A stretch of DNA of 64,000 nt from Leptospiraceae bacterium (GTDB lineage Bacteria > Spirochaetota > Leptospiria > Leptospirales > Leptonemataceae), in contig JAOACE010000013.1 in NCBI GenBank assembly GCA_026418015.1, forward strand, positions 62,001 to 126,000. The letters are read 5' to 3'. The notes under the pieces were generated by a model. It did no database searches, had not been told where the DNA came from, and saw only the letters and a list, made by a program, of their open reading frames with translations. The position numbers and the translations under genes are program-made. Positions 35,118 through 43,167 of the stretch are shown piece by piece (within the stretch, counting starts at the first letter, position 1; the number at the start of each line of letters is the position of its first letter).

Positions 35118-36467
35118 ATGAAAATAAAATTATATGTTTTGCTGCTATTTTTTGTTTTAATTTCTTGTATAAGATTAAAAGAAAATCCAATAGATCCTTT
35201 TACGCCAACAGGTTTTATGCTAAATTATTTATCAAGGAATCCTTACATAGAACCCATAGGTATCTTAGACAATTCCTTTGGAAACAATGGTAAATTTACT
35301 TTTAATTTTAATAGTATCAATAGTTATGGTTCTTCTTTCGCAATAGACAATTTTGGAAAGATCATCATGGGTGGTTCTTGTGGCAACATACCTGACGTGG
35401 ATTTTTGTATGATTCGAATTAATTCTAACGGTACACTCGATACAAGCTTTGGATCTGGAAATGGATATGTAATCAAAAGTATTTCTTCCAATAACAACGA
35501 TATGGCTGCTTCTATTACAATAGATTCTAATGGAAATATTTTATTAGGTGGATATTGTGCTAATAATAGTGGTAGCTTCGTTTTCTGTATTGCAAGATTT
35601 CTTCCTAATGGTTTGATTGATACATCATTTGGCTCTGGTTATGGGTATGTTCTATTAAATATTTCCTCGATTGAAGATCGGGGTCAATCTATTAAAATCC
35701 AACCTGACGGAAAAATCTTATTAGGTGGTTATTGTGGCAGTAGTACTAACTATGATTTTTGTATCGCTAGGTTTAATCCAGACGGAACATTAGATAATAC
35801 ATTTGGTTCTGGAGGTTATATTCTTAAAGATTTTTTTAATATAAATAATTATGGATTTTCACTTTCAATCGATTCTAACGGAAAAATCTTATTAGGTGGA
35901 TATTGTGGCAGCAGTCCAAACTATGATTTTTGTATTGTTCGATTTAACCCTGATGGAACAACAGATCATACATTCAATGGAAATGGTATAGTGATTAAAC
36001 AAATAACCTCTTACGATGATTACGGCGATACTATGACAATACAGTCCGATGGAAAAATTTTATTGGGTGGTCATTGCTATAATGGTACTAATTATGATTT
36101 CTGCATTGCTCGGTTTAACCCTGATGGAACAACAGATTATACATTCAATGGAAATGGTGTAGTAACTCAAAATTTTTCAACTATTGATGTTAGACATCAA
36201 TCTATTGCTGTTGACGTTTATGACAAAATATTATTAGGTGGTCGTTGCTACAATGGTACTAATGATGATTTCTGTATTGCTCGGTTTCTTCCTAATGGTT
36301 TGATTGATACATCATTTGGTTTTGGTAATGGGTATATATTACAAGATATAAGTAAGAATAATGATTATGCTTATTTTCTCTTATTGCAACCGGGAGGGAA
36401 AATCTTATTAGGTGGTTATTGTAATAATGGAAGTTTGGATTTTTTCTGTATTGCTCGATTTAAGTAA
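35118..36467 (+). CDS. delta-60-repeat surface lipoprotein
   Basis: 449 aa from the ATG at 35118, chosen because it opens the lipoprotein signal (MKIKLYVLLLFFVLISC, Cys17). The body is made of seven delta-60 repeats of about 55-60 residues with the core ILLGGYC, FCIARFNPDG, TLDNTFGSG, as in TIGR02608 beta-propeller-like proteins. Each repeat has a cysteine after GG and another before IARF. These are usually outer-surface or exported proteins of unknown ligand. Stand-alone gene. Confidence 0.85.
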   Translation: MKIKLYVLLLFFVLISCIRLKENPIDPFTPTGFMLNYLSRNPYIEPIGILDNSFGNNGKFTFNFNSINSYGSSFAIDNFGKIIMGGSCGNIPDVDFCMIRINSNGTLDTSFGSGNGYVIKSISSNNNDMAASITIDSNGNILLGGYCANNSGSFVFCIARFLPNGLIDTSFGSGYGYVLLNISSIEDRGQSIKIQPDGKILLGGYCGSSTNYDFCIARFNPDGTLDNTFGSGGYILKDFFNINNYGFSLSIDSNGKILLGGYCGSSPNYDFCIVRFNPDGTTDHTFNGNGIVIKQITSYDDYGDTMTIQSDGKILLGGHCYNGTNYDFCIARFNPDGTTDYTFNGNGVVTQNFSTIDVRHQSIAVDVYDKILLGGRCYNGTNDDFCIARFLPNGLIDTSFGFGNGYILQDISKNNDYAYFLLLQPGGKILLGGYCNNGSLDFFCIARFK

Positions 36468-36490
36468 TTTATAAATATTTTTTATAAATT
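36466..36490. terminator. possible AT-only bidirectional terminator
   Basis: AATTTATAAA (36466-36475) and TTTATAAATT (36481-36490) form a perfect 10-bp stem with a 5-nt loop between convergent genes (lipoprotein and prfA). The stem has no G-C pairs, so its strength is doubtful. Confidence 0.35.
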
Positions 36491-36497
36491 TATAAAA

Positions 36498-37604
36498 TTA
36501 CGTTGTTAGAATTTGTTTTTTTCGCTTTTCTTCAAGTTTTCTTAGTTTTTCGTCTTTTACTAATGCTTCTAATAAGGGTAAGATTTTTCCTTCCATAAAT
36601 TCATCTAAATTATACATGGTAAAATTGATTCTATGATCTGTAACCCTTCCTTGTGGGAAGTTATAGGTTCGGATTCGCTCAGAACGATCTCCTGTTTTAA
36701 CTTGATTTTTTTTAAGATCTGCCAACTCTTTATGGTGTTGTTCTTCGTACATCTGTTTTAATCGCGCTCGTAAAATCTTCATTGCTTTGCTTTTGTTTTT
36801 ATGCTGAGATCGTTCATCCTGGCAACTTACTACTACCCCAGTAGGAATATGCGTAATTCTTACTGCTGATTCTGTCTTATTCACATGCTGACCACCAGCA
36901 CCACTTGCACGAAATACATCTATGCGTAAATCCTTTTCGTCAATCTGAAAGTCAGCCTCTTCTACTTCTGGTAATACTGCCACTGTTACTGCACTTGTAT
37001 GGATCCTCCCACTACTTTCTGTAACAGGAATTCTCTGTACGCGATGAGCACCTGCTTCTTGATGAAGTAATTCGTATGCTCTATCGCCTTCTACACTAAA
37101 AATGATTTCTTTATAACCACCCAATCCTGTTTCTGCCAAAGATAGAATTTCTACTTTATACCCCATTTCGTCACAAAACTTGCTGTACATTCGAAAAAGA
37201 TCTGCTGCAAATAATGCTGCTTCCTCTCCTCCTGTACCTGCTCGAATTTCCATAATTATGTTCTTTCCTTCGTTTGGATCGGGTTCGAGCAAAAGAGTTT
37301 CGATCTCGAATACATGTTCGTTTAGTTCTTTTTCTAATTCGTCGCGTTCTAGTTTTGCCATTTCTTTTAATTCTTTATCCGCAGTAGGATCGTTAAGAAT
37401 TTCTTGTGCATCTTCGTATGCTTTAATTTTATGAATGTATTTTTTGATATCATCAATGTAGGATTGAAGTTTTCGATGTTCCAATGATAGTTGTTTGAAC
37501 TTCTCTTGATCGCTAATTATATCGGGCTGACTCAATAAATTTTCCAGTTCGTTATAACGATCCAATTCTTTTTGTAGATGATCTTTTAGTTGATTCCAAT
37601 TCAT
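36498..37604 (-). CDS. prfA: peptide chain release factor 1
   Basis: 368 aa. Terminates translation at UAA and UAG. The GGQ motif GAGGQHVNKTESAVR promotes peptide release, and RIPVTESSGRIHTSA holds the P-x-T tripeptide specific to RF1. The coiled N-terminal domain is present and the C-terminus QGRVTDHRINFTMYNLDEFMEG is typical. It is the last gene of the pcm-lipB-lipoprotein-gltX-prfA set, 51 nt after gltX. Confidence 0.97.
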   Translation of the reverse strand: MNWNQLKDHLQKELDRYNELENLLSQPDIISDQEKFKQLSLEHRKLQSYIDDIKKYIHKIKAYEDAQEILNDPTADKELKEMAKLERDELEKELNEHVFEIETLLLEPDPNEGKNIIMEIRAGTGGEEAALFAADLFRMYSKFCDEMGYKVEILSLAETGLGGYKEIIFSVEGDRAYELLHQEAGAHRVQRIPVTESSGRIHTSAVTVAVLPEVEEADFQIDEKDLRIDVFRASGAGGQHVNKTESAVRITHIPTGVVVSCQDERSQHKNKSKAMKILRARLKQMYEEQHHKELADLKKNQVKTGDRSERIRTYNFPQGRVTDHRINFTMYNLDEFMEGKILPLLEALVKDEKLRKLEEKRKKQILTT

Positions 37605-37655
37605 ACATACCCTTAATTATTATAATAAAATATTTTTAACTGTCAATATTTTTTA

Positions 37656-39209
37656 TCAATCCTTTATTATGTGTTTTACATGTTCAATTCTTTTTAAAAT
37701 GCGTTCTTTCCCTAACAAAAAGAATAGTCGTGGTAATTCCAATCCATGAGCTTTACCTGTTGTAAAAATGCGTATTGGCATAAATAAAAATCGCCCTTTT
37801 CGGTTGGTTCTTTTCCCCGCTTCTTTGATAATATTCGAATAAGTCTCTTCTGTTAGGTTGGTTTCGTTTTGTATCAACTCAACAAAAGTATTTAACAAGT
37901 TTTCAATCCCCGGTTGTTGAGATTCTATAACCTGAATTTCTTCTTTTGCTTCTTTTGTTAAAATTACATCATCACGAGAAAGTTCTTTAATATAAGCTAT
38001 TGCATCGTCTAAGGTAGTTAAATAATCTCTTACAGAAGCAAAAATGCTTTTAACTTTTTCTTCGTTTTCTTGAATCAGATTCTGAACTTCTGCATCTTTT
38101 AAAAGAAAAGGCTTTGCAAGTTCGTAAACTTTTTCCAATGGATAATAGCGAATGTATTTTTGATTCATCCAGTTTAGTTTTGTTTTTGGGTTAATCATTT
38201 GTTTGATTTCTTCGATGGTTAGTTCTGCTACATTGATATCTTCTTGTTCTGTTTCTTTTTCGTTTAAGAAGAAATCGAACATTGCAGGACTTTTCGAACA
38301 TCTTTCAATATCGAATTTTTTTAATAATTCTCCATTGGGCATAAATTCTACTGCATCTTCTGGATACCAACCCAATAAAGCCATATAATTTACCAATGCT
38401 TCGGAAAGGTATCCCAATTCTTTAAAAAACATCACCGAAGTAGCACCACGTCTTTTCGAAAGTTTTTTCTTATCAGTTCCGACAATTTCGGATATATGAG
38501 CATATTTAGGTAAGGGTAAACCCAATGCTTCGTGAATCAAAATTTGTCTTGGTGTATTAGAAAGATGCCCCACACCGCGAATTACATGAGTAATTTTCAT
38601 TTCGTAATCGTCAATTACAACTGCATAGTTGTAAGAAGGAAAACCATCCGACTTAACGATAATAAAATCTCCTATTAACCGAGAATCAAACTTTACCCTC
38701 CCTTGAACAATATCATCAACAACAATTTCTTTTGGTTCTACTTTAAAACGTATTGCATAGGGAATTCCTTTCTGGATTTTTTCTTCTACTTCCTTGGGAG
38801 AAAGATTTCTACATTTTCCATCATAAACGTGGGGGATGCCCAATTTTTTCGAACGTTCTTGTTTAGCCTCTAACTCTTCGTCTGTGCAAAAACAAGGATA
38901 TGCTAAATGACGTTCTAACAAATATTGAGTGTATTTTTTATAAATTTCCAACCTTTCGGATTGCCTATAAGGGCCGTATGAACCACCTTCTTGGGGACCT
39001 TCGTCTGCTTTTATCCCTAACCATTCCAAAGCTTCCAAAATAATTTTTTCTGATTCCTTCGTAGAACGCTCTTGATCTGTATCCTCTATTCGAATTATAA
39101 AAGAACCTCCTTTCGCTTTGGCATACAAATAGTTAAATAAGGCTGTTCTTGCTCCTCCAATATGCAAATATCCTGTTGGAGACGGCGCAAAACGTGTTCT
39201 TACTTCCAT
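37656..39209 (-). CDS. gltX: glutamyl-tRNA synthetase
   Basis: 517 aa. Class I synthetase charging tRNA-Glu. The HIGH-like motif is PSPTGYLHIGGARTALFNYL near the N-terminus, the KMSKS-like motif is DKKKLSKRRGA, and RFKVEPKEIVVDDIVQG lies between. A cysteine-containing insertion (YPCFCTDEELEAKQER, with a later Cys in GKCRNL) is the zinc-like segment seen in many bacterial GltX. It starts 7 nt after the lipoprotein gene. Confidence 0.96.
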   Translation of the reverse strand: MEVRTRFAPSPTGYLHIGGARTALFNYLYAKAKGGSFIIRIEDTDQERSTKESEKIILEALEWLGIKADEGPQEGGSYGPYRQSERLEIYKKYTQYLLERHLAYPCFCTDEELEAKQERSKKLGIPHVYDGKCRNLSPKEVEEKIQKGIPYAIRFKVEPKEIVVDDIVQGRVKFDSRLIGDFIIVKSDGFPSYNYAVVIDDYEMKITHVIRGVGHLSNTPRQILIHEALGLPLPKYAHISEIVGTDKKKLSKRRGATSVMFFKELGYLSEALVNYMALLGWYPEDAVEFMPNGELLKKFDIERCSKSPAMFDFFLNEKETEQEDINVAELTIEEIKQMINPKTKLNWMNQKYIRYYPLEKVYELAKPFLLKDAEVQNLIQENEEKVKSIFASVRDYLTTLDDAIAYIKELSRDDVILTKEAKEEIQVIESQQPGIENLLNTFVELIQNETNLTEETYSNIIKEAGKRTNRKGRFLFMPIRIFTTGKAHGLELPRLFFLLGKERILKRIEHVKHIIKD

Positions 39210-39216
39210 ATCATCC

Positions 39217-39636
39217 TCATTTGATATTTCTTAATTGATTTCTTAAATCATAATCTGTAAAATGAAAAACTACTTCGTACAAATCTTGATTTTCTGATAA
39301 CCTCTTAAAATAAATCATTTTTCCTTTTTGTTCAATCATTTTTCGTATCTTCATCTTTCCTTCGTAAGAAATATTCGCATATAAAAACGGCTCTTTTAAT
39401 AAATATTCTAGTGTAATATTCACAATATCTTTTTTTACTTGCTTTAAACCTTCTACATAACTATTAGCATGCACTTGATAATATACCTGATAGGTGGAAC
39501 TTGTAATCAATGCAGTACGTTTATATTCCTGAGGTATTTCGTATTTTAATGTATTTACTTCTTGAACAAATTCTTTTTTTGCGCTACAAGAAAAGAAAAA
39601 GATCAAAACAAAGATTTTAAAAATTTTTCTGCCCAT
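39217..39636 (-). CDS. small lipoprotein of unknown function
   Basis: 139 aa. Lipoprotein signal MGRKIFKIFVLIFFFSC with lipidated Cys17. The mature part (about 120 residues) is a mixed helix/strand domain with YQVYYQVHANSYVEGLKQ and ending VVFHFTDYDLRNQL. It reads like small periplasmic lipoproteins next to lipB and gltX, but no family is recognised. Its start lies 34 nt inside the lipB end, so the two are translationally coupled. Confidence 0.65.
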   Translation of the reverse strand: MGRKIFKIFVLIFFFSCSAKKEFVQEVNTLKYEIPQEYKRTALITSSTYQVYYQVHANSYVEGLKQVKKDIVNITLEYLLKEPFLYANISYEGKMKIRKMIEQKGKMIYFKRLSENQDLYEVVFHFTDYDLRNQLRNIK

Positions 39637-40271
39637 TTTTTACAAAAATCAATTTTTTTAGAATTCCATTCATCGTCATCTATTTTCTTTATGGTAGGAT
39701 TTTGCTCGATAAGGAGATTTTTGATAGAATTCATCTTTAAGTTTTTGTATCCACAAGGAAAAATATAATCAAATGTTTTTAAACTGTTACTATAATTGAT
39801 GGCAATTCCCGAAGAAGTAAAACCTTTTCGGATTTCGATTCCCATAGATACGATTTTTTCGTTTTTTTCTGTATATAATCCGGGCATCTCTTCTTTGTAG
39901 ATTAAAGAAAGATGAAATTCTTGTTCTATCAAATCCTTTGTAATGTTGATAATAGTTTCTATTAGGTTCGTTAAAAAGATTCTTCGTTTTTTTAGATCGA
40001 TATGAGGATAAATGATGATTTGACCCAATTCGTGAGCGGTAAGATCTCCACCGCGTTTTACATAATGGATTTCTACACCTTGCTTCGAAATAAAATCTGT
40101 TTGGAACTTAAAGCTTTCTTGTTTATATTGAATTCCTGCTGTAATAACTGGATGATGATCACAAAAAACAAGATTTTCGCATCGTTTTTTTCGAAAATAC
40201 TCGGAAAGACTTAAATATGTCTTATAAGGAAGTGTTTTAAAACGAAAAATTTTGATGTTTTTAGGATTCAT
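39603..40271 (-). CDS. lipB: lipoyl(octanoyl) transferase
   Basis: 222 aa. Moves octanoyl from acyl carrier protein to lipoyl domains of dehydrogenase complexes. RGGDLTAHELGQIIIYP (73-89) is the substrate-binding block. K139 in EKIVSMGIEIRKG and the catalytic C173 in YIFPCGYKN correspond to the conserved Lys and acyl-carrying Cys. AGIQYK matches the first block. Overlaps pcm by 11 nt upstream and the lipoprotein gene by 34 nt downstream. Confidence 0.92.
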   Translation of the reverse strand: MNPKNIKIFRFKTLPYKTYLSLSEYFRKKRCENLVFCDHHPVITAGIQYKQESFKFQTDFISKQGVEIHYVKRGGDLTAHELGQIIIYPHIDLKKRRIFLTNLIETIINITKDLIEQEFHLSLIYKEEMPGLYTEKNEKIVSMGIEIRKGFTSSGIAINYSNSLKTFDYIFPCGYKNLKMNSIKNLLIEQNPTIKKIDDDEWNSKKIDFCKKWAEKFLKSLF

Positions 40272-40920
40272 CTTCTTTTACTAATGGCACAAAGCGAACA
40301 GGTAGAATATTTTCTTCTACGAAATGTTGATCATCGATCTTGGTAATCCTGAGTAAATCTTGGTAAACAATTCCCACAGGTAAAACCATGATCCCACCCT
40401 TTTTTAGTTGTTTTTTCCAAGTTTCGGGAATTTTCTTGGGCGCAGCAGCAGAAATGATTCTATCAAATGGAGCATGTTCAGGTAATCCTTCGTATCCATT
40501 TTTACAAAAAAAATGTACGTTCTGAACTCCAAATCGTTTTAAGTTATTTTTTGCAAAATCCACCAATGCTGGAACCACTTCTATGGTATAAACCTCTTTT
40601 GCTAATAGAGAAAGTATCGCTGTTTGATAACCACTGCCAGTACCAATTTCTAATACTTTTTCGTTTCCAGATAAATCTAACAGATCTGTCATTAATGCAA
40701 CAATATAAGGCTGAGAAATCGTTTGATTATAACCAATACTTAATGGACCATCGGTGTATGCGTAGGGTTTGTCTTTTTCTCGAACAAAGTATTCTCTTGG
40801 AAATTTTCGCAAAGCATCCAATACTTTAGAACTCGAAACTCCTCTATACACAATTTGGTTTTTTATCATGTCTTCTAAGGCATTTTTATTGTAAGGTAGT
40901 GAATTAAAATGATTTGACAT
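40261..40920 (-). CDS. pcm: protein-L-isoaspartate O-methyltransferase
   Basis: 219 aa. Repairs isoaspartyl residues in aged proteins using SAM. Seen: the N-terminal MIKNQIVYRGVSSSKVLDALRKFPRE, YTDGPLSIGYNQTISQPYIVALM, SAM motif VLEIGTGSGYQTAILSLLA, and ISAAAPKKIPETWKKQLKKGGIMVLPVG. First gene of the set that runs to prfA. Its start lies 44 nt from the divergent ABC1 kinase gene. Confidence 0.94.
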   Translation of the reverse strand: MSNHFNSLPYNKNALEDMIKNQIVYRGVSSSKVLDALRKFPREYFVREKDKPYAYTDGPLSIGYNQTISQPYIVALMTDLLDLSGNEKVLEIGTGSGYQTAILSLLAKEVYTIEVVPALVDFAKNNLKRFGVQNVHFFCKNGYEGLPEHAPFDRIISAAAPKKIPETWKKQLKKGGIMVLPVGIVYQDLLRITKIDDQHFVEENILPVRFVPLVKEDES

Positions 40921-40964
40921 ACCGATGGTTTTTTATTATATTAAAACTTTAAAACATTAAGCTT

Positions 40965-42251
40965 ATGAATGATAATAATTTTATTTCTGGTACATTTTCA
41001 AGACTTTTTCGATTAGGCGAAACCGCAGGACGTTTTGGATATGCTCTATTAAAAAACTTTGGATCCTACAATAATATCGATGTAGATCAAATTATAAAAG
41101 TGGTTGACAATCTTTCTCGACTAAAAGGCGCTCCAATGAAGGTAGGGCAAATGCTCAGTCTACACGAAGATTTGCTACCACCAGAAATTGTAGAAATATT
41201 TAGAGTTTTACAAAAAGATTCTAACCCTATGCCCTATTACATGGTTCAAGAGGTTTTGAAGCGTGAACTAAAAGAAAAACTACAAGATTTTTCTTCTATT
41301 GAAGAAAAGCCTTTTGCATCTGCATCGATTGGACAAATTCATCGAGCTGTTTTAAAAAATAACGACAAAGTTGTTCTAAAAATACAATACCCAGGTATTC
41401 GTAAATCCATCCATACAGATTTGGCAACAATAAAGATTATTCTTTCCCCGTTGTTTAATGCTTTAGATATTCCTTTTGATCATGCTTGGGAAGAAGTTCG
41501 CGAACGTTTGTTAGAAGAAGTAGATTATATCCACGAATTAAACAATTTAAAGCTATTTCACCAACGAGTACATATTCCTGGATTAGTTTTTCCTAGATAT
41601 TACGAAGAATATACAACACCAGAGGTTTTAACGTTAAGCTACGAAGAATCTCTAACACTCCACGAAGCAACAAAAGATCAAAGATATATTCAAAATCATG
41701 AACAATGGCTTACAACTTTGCTAAAATTAATTGTGTATAGTTTATATGGTTATGGCATCTTGCATGTAGATCCCAATGCTGCAAACTTTGGTTTTAGGAA
41801 TAACGAAGTGGTTTTGTATGATTTTGGATGCATCAAAAAAATTCCCGAAAATATTTCTCGTTCATACAAAGAAGTAGCTTACGCAACAATGCATCATGAT
41901 TGGGATAGAGCAGTTCGAGCCCTTTATGACGCTGGATTTAAAACAAAAGATAATCAACCTTACCCAATCAATTTTATCAAGCCTCATTTAGAAATCCTCG
42001 AAGAAATTTTTCCCGATAGAGAGACCTATTTTGGTGAAGATTCTAAACTCTATCAAAGACTGATGGAAATAGCAAGAGATAGTTGGAAAGATGTAAAAAA
42101 CTTTAACTTCCCCAAAGATATTATTTTTATTCACCGAAATTTGATTGGACAATTTGGAAATTTAAGAAAATTTCGCGTAAAAAAGAATTGGAAAAAGGTA
42201 TTTTTGGAGTTATTAGATCAAACCGATGAAATCAAAAAACAACTCTACTAA
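40965..42251 (+). CDS. ABC1/UbiB-family atypical kinase
   Basis: 428 aa. The family's KxGQ motif appears as PMKVGQMLSLHEDLLPPEI, followed by the Ala-rich loop FASASIGQIHRAVL, the ATP-binding Lys in VVLKIQYPG, the EVDYIHELNNL stretch, the catalytic loop HVDPNAANFGF and metal-binding VLYDFGCIKKIP. Members include UbiB/COQ8, involved in quinone synthesis or lipid handling at membranes. No ubiquinone genes adjoin, so the role is open. The last 26 nt overlap a small unknown gene. Confidence 0.85.
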   Translation: MNDNNFISGTFSRLFRLGETAGRFGYALLKNFGSYNNIDVDQIIKVVDNLSRLKGAPMKVGQMLSLHEDLLPPEIVEIFRVLQKDSNPMPYYMVQEVLKRELKEKLQDFSSIEEKPFASASIGQIHRAVLKNNDKVVLKIQYPGIRKSIHTDLATIKIILSPLFNALDIPFDHAWEEVRERLLEEVDYIHELNNLKLFHQRVHIPGLVFPRYYEEYTTPEVLTLSYEESLTLHEATKDQRYIQNHEQWLTTLLKLIVYSLYGYGILHVDPNAANFGFRNNEVVLYDFGCIKKIPENISRSYKEVAYATMHHDWDRAVRALYDAGFKTKDNQPYPINFIKPHLEILEEIFPDRETYFGEDSKLYQRLMEIARDSWKDVKNFNFPKDIIFIHRNLIGQFGNLRKFRVKKNWKKVFLELLDQTDEIKKQLY

Positions 42252-42441
42252 AATTGCCTATTATACCTTTGGATTAGATTTATTTGGATATTATTATATT
42301 GATTCATTTCTAAAAAATCATCATAAAACACAAAAGAAATATTGTATTTATAACGACTCTTTGCATTTGATCTTGTATTTAGATCAAGAATTACACAAAA
42401 AATATCTTCGAAACTACAAAATTGTCCTTAACGCCAATTAG
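42226..42441 (+). CDS. small protein of unknown function
   Basis: 71 aa. ATG at 42226 lies within the end of the ABC1 kinase gene (26-nt overlap), a common arrangement in this window. The product is basic and Tyr/Lys-rich, with a hydrophobic middle (DSLHLILYLDQELHKK). No signal peptide or domain is seen. An inverted repeat begins at its stop codon. It may be real or a chance frame. Confidence 0.4.
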   Translation: MKSKNNSTKIAYYTFGLDLFGYYYIDSFLKNHHKTQKKYCIYNDSLHLILYLDQELHKKYLRNYKIVLNAN

Positions 42442-42471
42442 CTCAATTCAACCTTGATTTTTCAATTGAGC
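42441..42471. repeat. inverted repeat after the small gene
   Basis: GCTCAATT (42441-42448) and AATTGAGC (42464-42471) form a perfect 8-bp stem with a 15-nt loop. No T-run follows on either strand, so it is not a standard terminator; it could be an mRNA-stabilising hairpin or a protein site. Confidence 0.5.
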
Positions 42472-42686
42472 AAAATCTCTCGTTTCTATTCAGAAAATCA
42501 AAATTTAATGAAAATAAAACTGATGATTGATCACTACCCCAATAAAGTTTTAAAATAAATAAATTTTATTTTATAAATAAAATTATATATTTTATTCTAT
42601 TAATATCTTCAATAAGATTCGTTCGTTTTAAGTTTAAGATTTTTGTTCTTACATAAGCCCTTTTATCGAAAAAATTTTTGATCAAA

Positions 42687-42722
42687 ATACTATATATTTA
42701 TTGACTAATTTTTGTATAGTAT
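42687..42722. promoter_or_regulatory. inverted repeat upstream of umuD, possible operator
   Basis: ATACTATA (42687-42694) and TATAGTAT (42715-42722) are a perfect inverted repeat with 20 nt between, ending 13 nt before the umuD ATG. A TTGACT lies between the arms. In SOS-type umuDC operons a repressor operator is expected here. It does not match the LexA boxes I know, so the regulator is unknown. Confidence 0.4.
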
Positions 42723-42735
42723 TTTTAATGTTCTT

Positions 42736-43167
42736 ATGGAAAATTCTTTTTATAATTTTCGTAAAAATGCTCCTTATTTTAAAATTGACGAAGAACTGTA
42801 TAATAAACTTCTTCCGATTAGTTATTCCGGTTTTCCTTCCCCTGCGGAAGACTTCCTAGAAAAACGTATCGACCTAAACAAAATTTTGATTCGCAACCCC
42901 AAATCCACTTTTTTTATGAAAGTAAAAGGCAATAGCTACGACAATTTGATTCAAGACGAAGATATCATTATTGTAGACTGTTCTCTTACACCAAAAAATG
43001 GTCATTATGTTATAGCTATTATCAATGGAGAATTTAGTATAAGAAGACTTACAAAAAAAAATAATAAATATTATTTATTAAATTTAGATTCCCAAACCAT
43101 AGAAGAAATAGATACAATAGAAATCTGGGGAGTGATTACTTATGTTATCCATCCCGCACAAAAATAA
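42736..43167 (+). CDS. umuD: UmuD-like S24 peptidase subunit of a translesion polymerase
   Basis: 143 aa from the ATG at 42736. Close to E. coli UmuD over its length: GFPSPAEDFLEKRIDLN follows the cleavage region (here Ser31-Gly32), catalytic Ser67 is in KVKGNSYDN, then EDIIIVDCSLTPKNGHYVIAIINGEF. The residue aligned with the catalytic Lys97 of E. coli UmuD is Arg103 (EFSIRRL), which is unusual. Normally RecA-stimulated self-cleavage activates UmuD for polymerase V. The gene overlaps umuC by 26 nt. Confidence 0.85.
   Translation: MENSFYNFRKNAPYFKIDEELYNKLLPISYSGFPSPAEDFLEKRIDLNKILIRNPKSTFFMKVKGNSYDNLIQDEDIIIVDCSLTPKNGHYVIAIINGEFSIRRLTKKNNKYYLLNLDSQTIEEIDTIEIWGVITYVIHPAQK

Noticed and set aside
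40467-40829. 120-codon plus-strand frame opposite pcm
   Set aside because: Antisense to an intact pcm with well-conserved motifs; the product shows no recognisable pattern.
42441-42471. Inverted repeat as an intrinsic terminator
   Set aside because: No T-run follows on either strand, so it was listed as a repeat only.
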